Assembly (NCBI RefSeq): GCF_002368195.1
Contig: NZ_AP018178.1
Location: 3,697,421 to 3,761,420, forward strand
Direction of reading: 5' to 3'
DNA: 64,000 bases
DNA from: Calothrix sp. NIES-2100
Lineage (GTDB): Bacteria > Cyanobacteriota > Cyanobacteriia > Cyanobacteriales > Nostocaceae
How positions within the stretch are numbered: the stretch's first letter is position 1; every line of letters begins with the position of its first letter. Below the pieces are notes generated by a model. It searched no databases and had not been told where the DNA came from. It was given only the letters and a program-made list of their open reading frames with translations. Of the stretch, positions 62,578 through 64,000 are shown piece after piece. The translations under genes were made by a program, and so were the position numbers.

Positions 62578-64000
62578 TCACTGATGATCCCATACATGTT
62601 TAAGATAATGCACGATCGCCTCTGCTGTGGGTAAATTAGTTGCTAGGAGAACTTCGTTAATGTTGCAGCTTCTCAAAAAAGCTTCTTCATTTGCTTGACT
62701 GGGCTGAGGTACCAGAAAATCTCTCAGGAAAATTACCGCTAAAACCTCTCCTGAGTTTACTAATGAATTAATTGTTTGATATCCTCCAGATGTGGCTGCT
62801 GGTATTTGCTGATTAACAGTTATACCTGTCTGTTGATGTAAGACTTCACTAATAGATGGGCAAGCAACAGTGAGACTCTGTAAGAAAAACTCTTTGTGCT
62901 GATTCACAAAATCAGCTAATTCTGATTTTTTACTTTCGTGAGCTATAAGAACTATGTTTTTTTGATTGATGATTTGTTGAGGCTCACTTGCAGGTACTTG
63001 TTGGGCAATTTCATCAGATAGTGTTTTTTCTGTGCCAAAAATTTCATTCAGTGTTTGACTAATTGATTCAGATGTTTTATTACTAATTAATTCTGGCATT
63101 GCTTCATCTTCTAATTCTTCTGTTTTCTCCCCAAAATCGATTTTAGTTACATCTGATATTTCGTTTACTGTTGATGATTCAAAGTCAAAAGCTTTTGCAG
63201 TTTCTGCACTAAATTCTACCGCATTTGTTGCACTCAAATTAACTTCTTGATTGTTAACATCCACCGGAACTTCACCCACTATATCCGATGGAGCGCTAAC
63301 GAGATAACCAGACACAATAATGCTATCTTCTATGTATTCATCTTCGTCATCTTCATGACTAAACTCTGGAGTAAAGCTATTGACAAATTCTGGAGCTTCA
63401 ACTGGTGCAATATCCACTCGGAAATCATCTGCGCCATCTTGATTAGTGATAGCTTCGCTGATTTCACTTTCTACATCTAATGGTTCATTCTCTACATTAC
63501 GCGGTTGGATTATAGTGAAGTCTCGTAAAATTTCCGCCACATCTGGGGGAACTTCATCCACTAACTCAGGTGGTGGGCTAAAGATATCTCGTGGTTGAAC
63601 ATTGGTAAATTCTTGGATAATTTCCGCTTCCACATCAATATTTTGCTCGTTGATATCTGGGGGAACTTCACTTTCTATCTGTGATGGTGGGATATGTAAA
63701 TCTCGCAGTTGCACTATAGTGAATTCTTGCGGAATTTCTGCATCCCAATCAATATCTTGATAGTTAATTTCTACTGGAACTTGATTCACCACTTCTGGTG
63801 CTGGGCTAATTAAATCTTGGGGTTGTATAGATGTAACTTCTTCTGCAACTGGGTTACTAACAACTTCATCACTAACCACTGCGGGAACTTCACTTACCGC
63901 TTCTGGTGTTGGGCTAATAAAATCTTCGGATTGTATAGATGTGACTTCTTCTGCAACTGGGGTACTAACAATTTCATCACTAACCACGGCAGAAACTTCA
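62578..64000 (-). CDS. Acidic repeat protein with C-terminal methylglyoxal-synthase-like domain, 5' end outside window
   Basis: At least 470 residues are in view, continuing past 64000. An internal Met at 63987 is not the true start, since the repeat frame is already running. The N-terminal part is made of degenerate acidic repeats of about 35-40 residues (SDEVVSNPVAEEVTSIQ, APEVVNQVP), probably unstructured. The last 130 residues resemble methylglyoxal synthase: KNIVLIAHESKK with His and Lys, ATSGGYQTINSLVN, LAVIFLRDFLVPQP and EVLLATNLPTAEAIV. The enzyme's catalytic Asp in the GGDQQ loop is Tyr here, and the PHDPD loop is PQPSQ, so glycolytic bypass activity is doubtful. The MGS-like fold may be a ligand-binding domain. 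Confidence 0.75.
   Translation of the reverse strand, partial: EVSAVVSDEIVSTPVAEEVTSIQSEDFISPTPEAVSEVPAVVSDEVVSNPVAEEVTSIQPQDLISPAPEVVNQVPVEINYQDIDWDAEIPQEFTIVQLRDLHIPPSQIESEVPPDINEQNIDVEAEIIQEFTNVQPRDIFSPPPELVDEVPPDVAEILRDFTIIQPRNVENEPLDVESEISEAITNQDGADDFRVDIAPVEAPEFVNSFTPEFSHEDDEDEYIEDSIIVSGYLVSAPSDIVGEVPVDVNNQEVNLSATNAVEFSAETAKAFDFESSTVNEISDVTKIDFGEKTEELEDEAMPELISNKTSESISQTLNEIFGTEKTLSDEIAQQVPASEPQQIINQKNIVLIAHESKKSELADFVNQHKEFFLQSLTVACPSISEVLHQQTGITVNQQIPAATSGGYQTINSLVNSGEVLAVIFLRDFLVPQPSQANEEAFLRSCNINEVLLATNLPTAEAIVHYLKHVWDHQ

Overview
The window looks like the chromosome of a filamentous, probably heterocyst-forming cyanobacterium (Nostoc/Calothrix/Tolypothrix type). The evidence is dense HIP1 octamers (GCGATCGC), short tandem heptamer repeats (ATGACAA/GTCATTG/GGGCATT types) in many intergenic gaps, and families that are cyanobacterial or enriched there: NdhD, a lumenal pentapeptide protein, DUF2808, DUF2555, CHAT-TPR, STAND/NACHT NTPases and CheB-CheR hybrid kinases. 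No tRNA, rRNA or CRISPR array was recognised.

Layout. 0-2 kb: an incomplete NB-ARC/TPR NTPase and its small partner. 2-9 kb: GNAT, an OmpR-type regulator, DUF2808, purH, a carboxylesterase, DUF2555 and coaBC. 9-12 kb: a secreted galactose-oxidase-like copper radical oxidase with two AbfB lectin-like repeats. 12.4-14.2 kb: urease accessory genes ureE-ureF-ureG. 14.4-16.9 kb: a VIT-vWA protein. 17-18.8 kb: a three-gene coiled-coil/unknown/HNH cassette followed by a broken ORF. 18.8-25 kb: ABC ATPase, UbiB-like kinase, mannose-1-phosphate guanylyltransferase, LCP ligase and a lumenal pentapeptide protein. 25.2-27.3 kb: a DUF433/DUF5615 toxin-antitoxin pair with a frameshifted toxin, and an amidohydrolase. 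27.9-32.5 kb: a CHAT protease/zinc-ribbon/membrane-protein operon. 33-38.5 kb: a cysteine hydrolase and cupin pair, a dead receiver-domain fragment, FtsI with an FtsL-like partner, and a small lipoprotein. 39-45 kb: glgB, a small HExxH protein, a glycosidase/aspartic-protease-like fusion and BrnT-BrnA. 45.5-50 kb: a 21-bp repeat array, a NACHT NTPase with an HTH, and a PAS-Crp regulator. 50-58 kb: an NYN protein, CheB, a 1404-residue CheB-CheR-PAS-kinase-receiver hybrid, and a lone TnpB. 58.7-64 kb: ndhD, a coiled-coil protein, thrB, and an acidic repeat protein ending in a methylglyoxal-synthase-like domain.

Housekeeping functions (purine, CoA, threonine, glycogen, septal wall, NDH-1) are interleaved with accessory modules that look like conflict or signalling systems. 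The best candidates for an undescribed system are the CHAT operon (27.9-32.5 kb) and the HNH cassette (17.1-18.5 kb).

The clearest structural discovery is a family of four MITE-like elements of about 190 bp at 3958, 24992, 41645 and 60719. They have matching terminal inverted repeats, and each is flanked by a 9-bp direct repeat, two of them perfect. A second interspersed inverted-repeat family occurs at 27571 and 51379. All functional calls come from reading the sequence; no database search was run.
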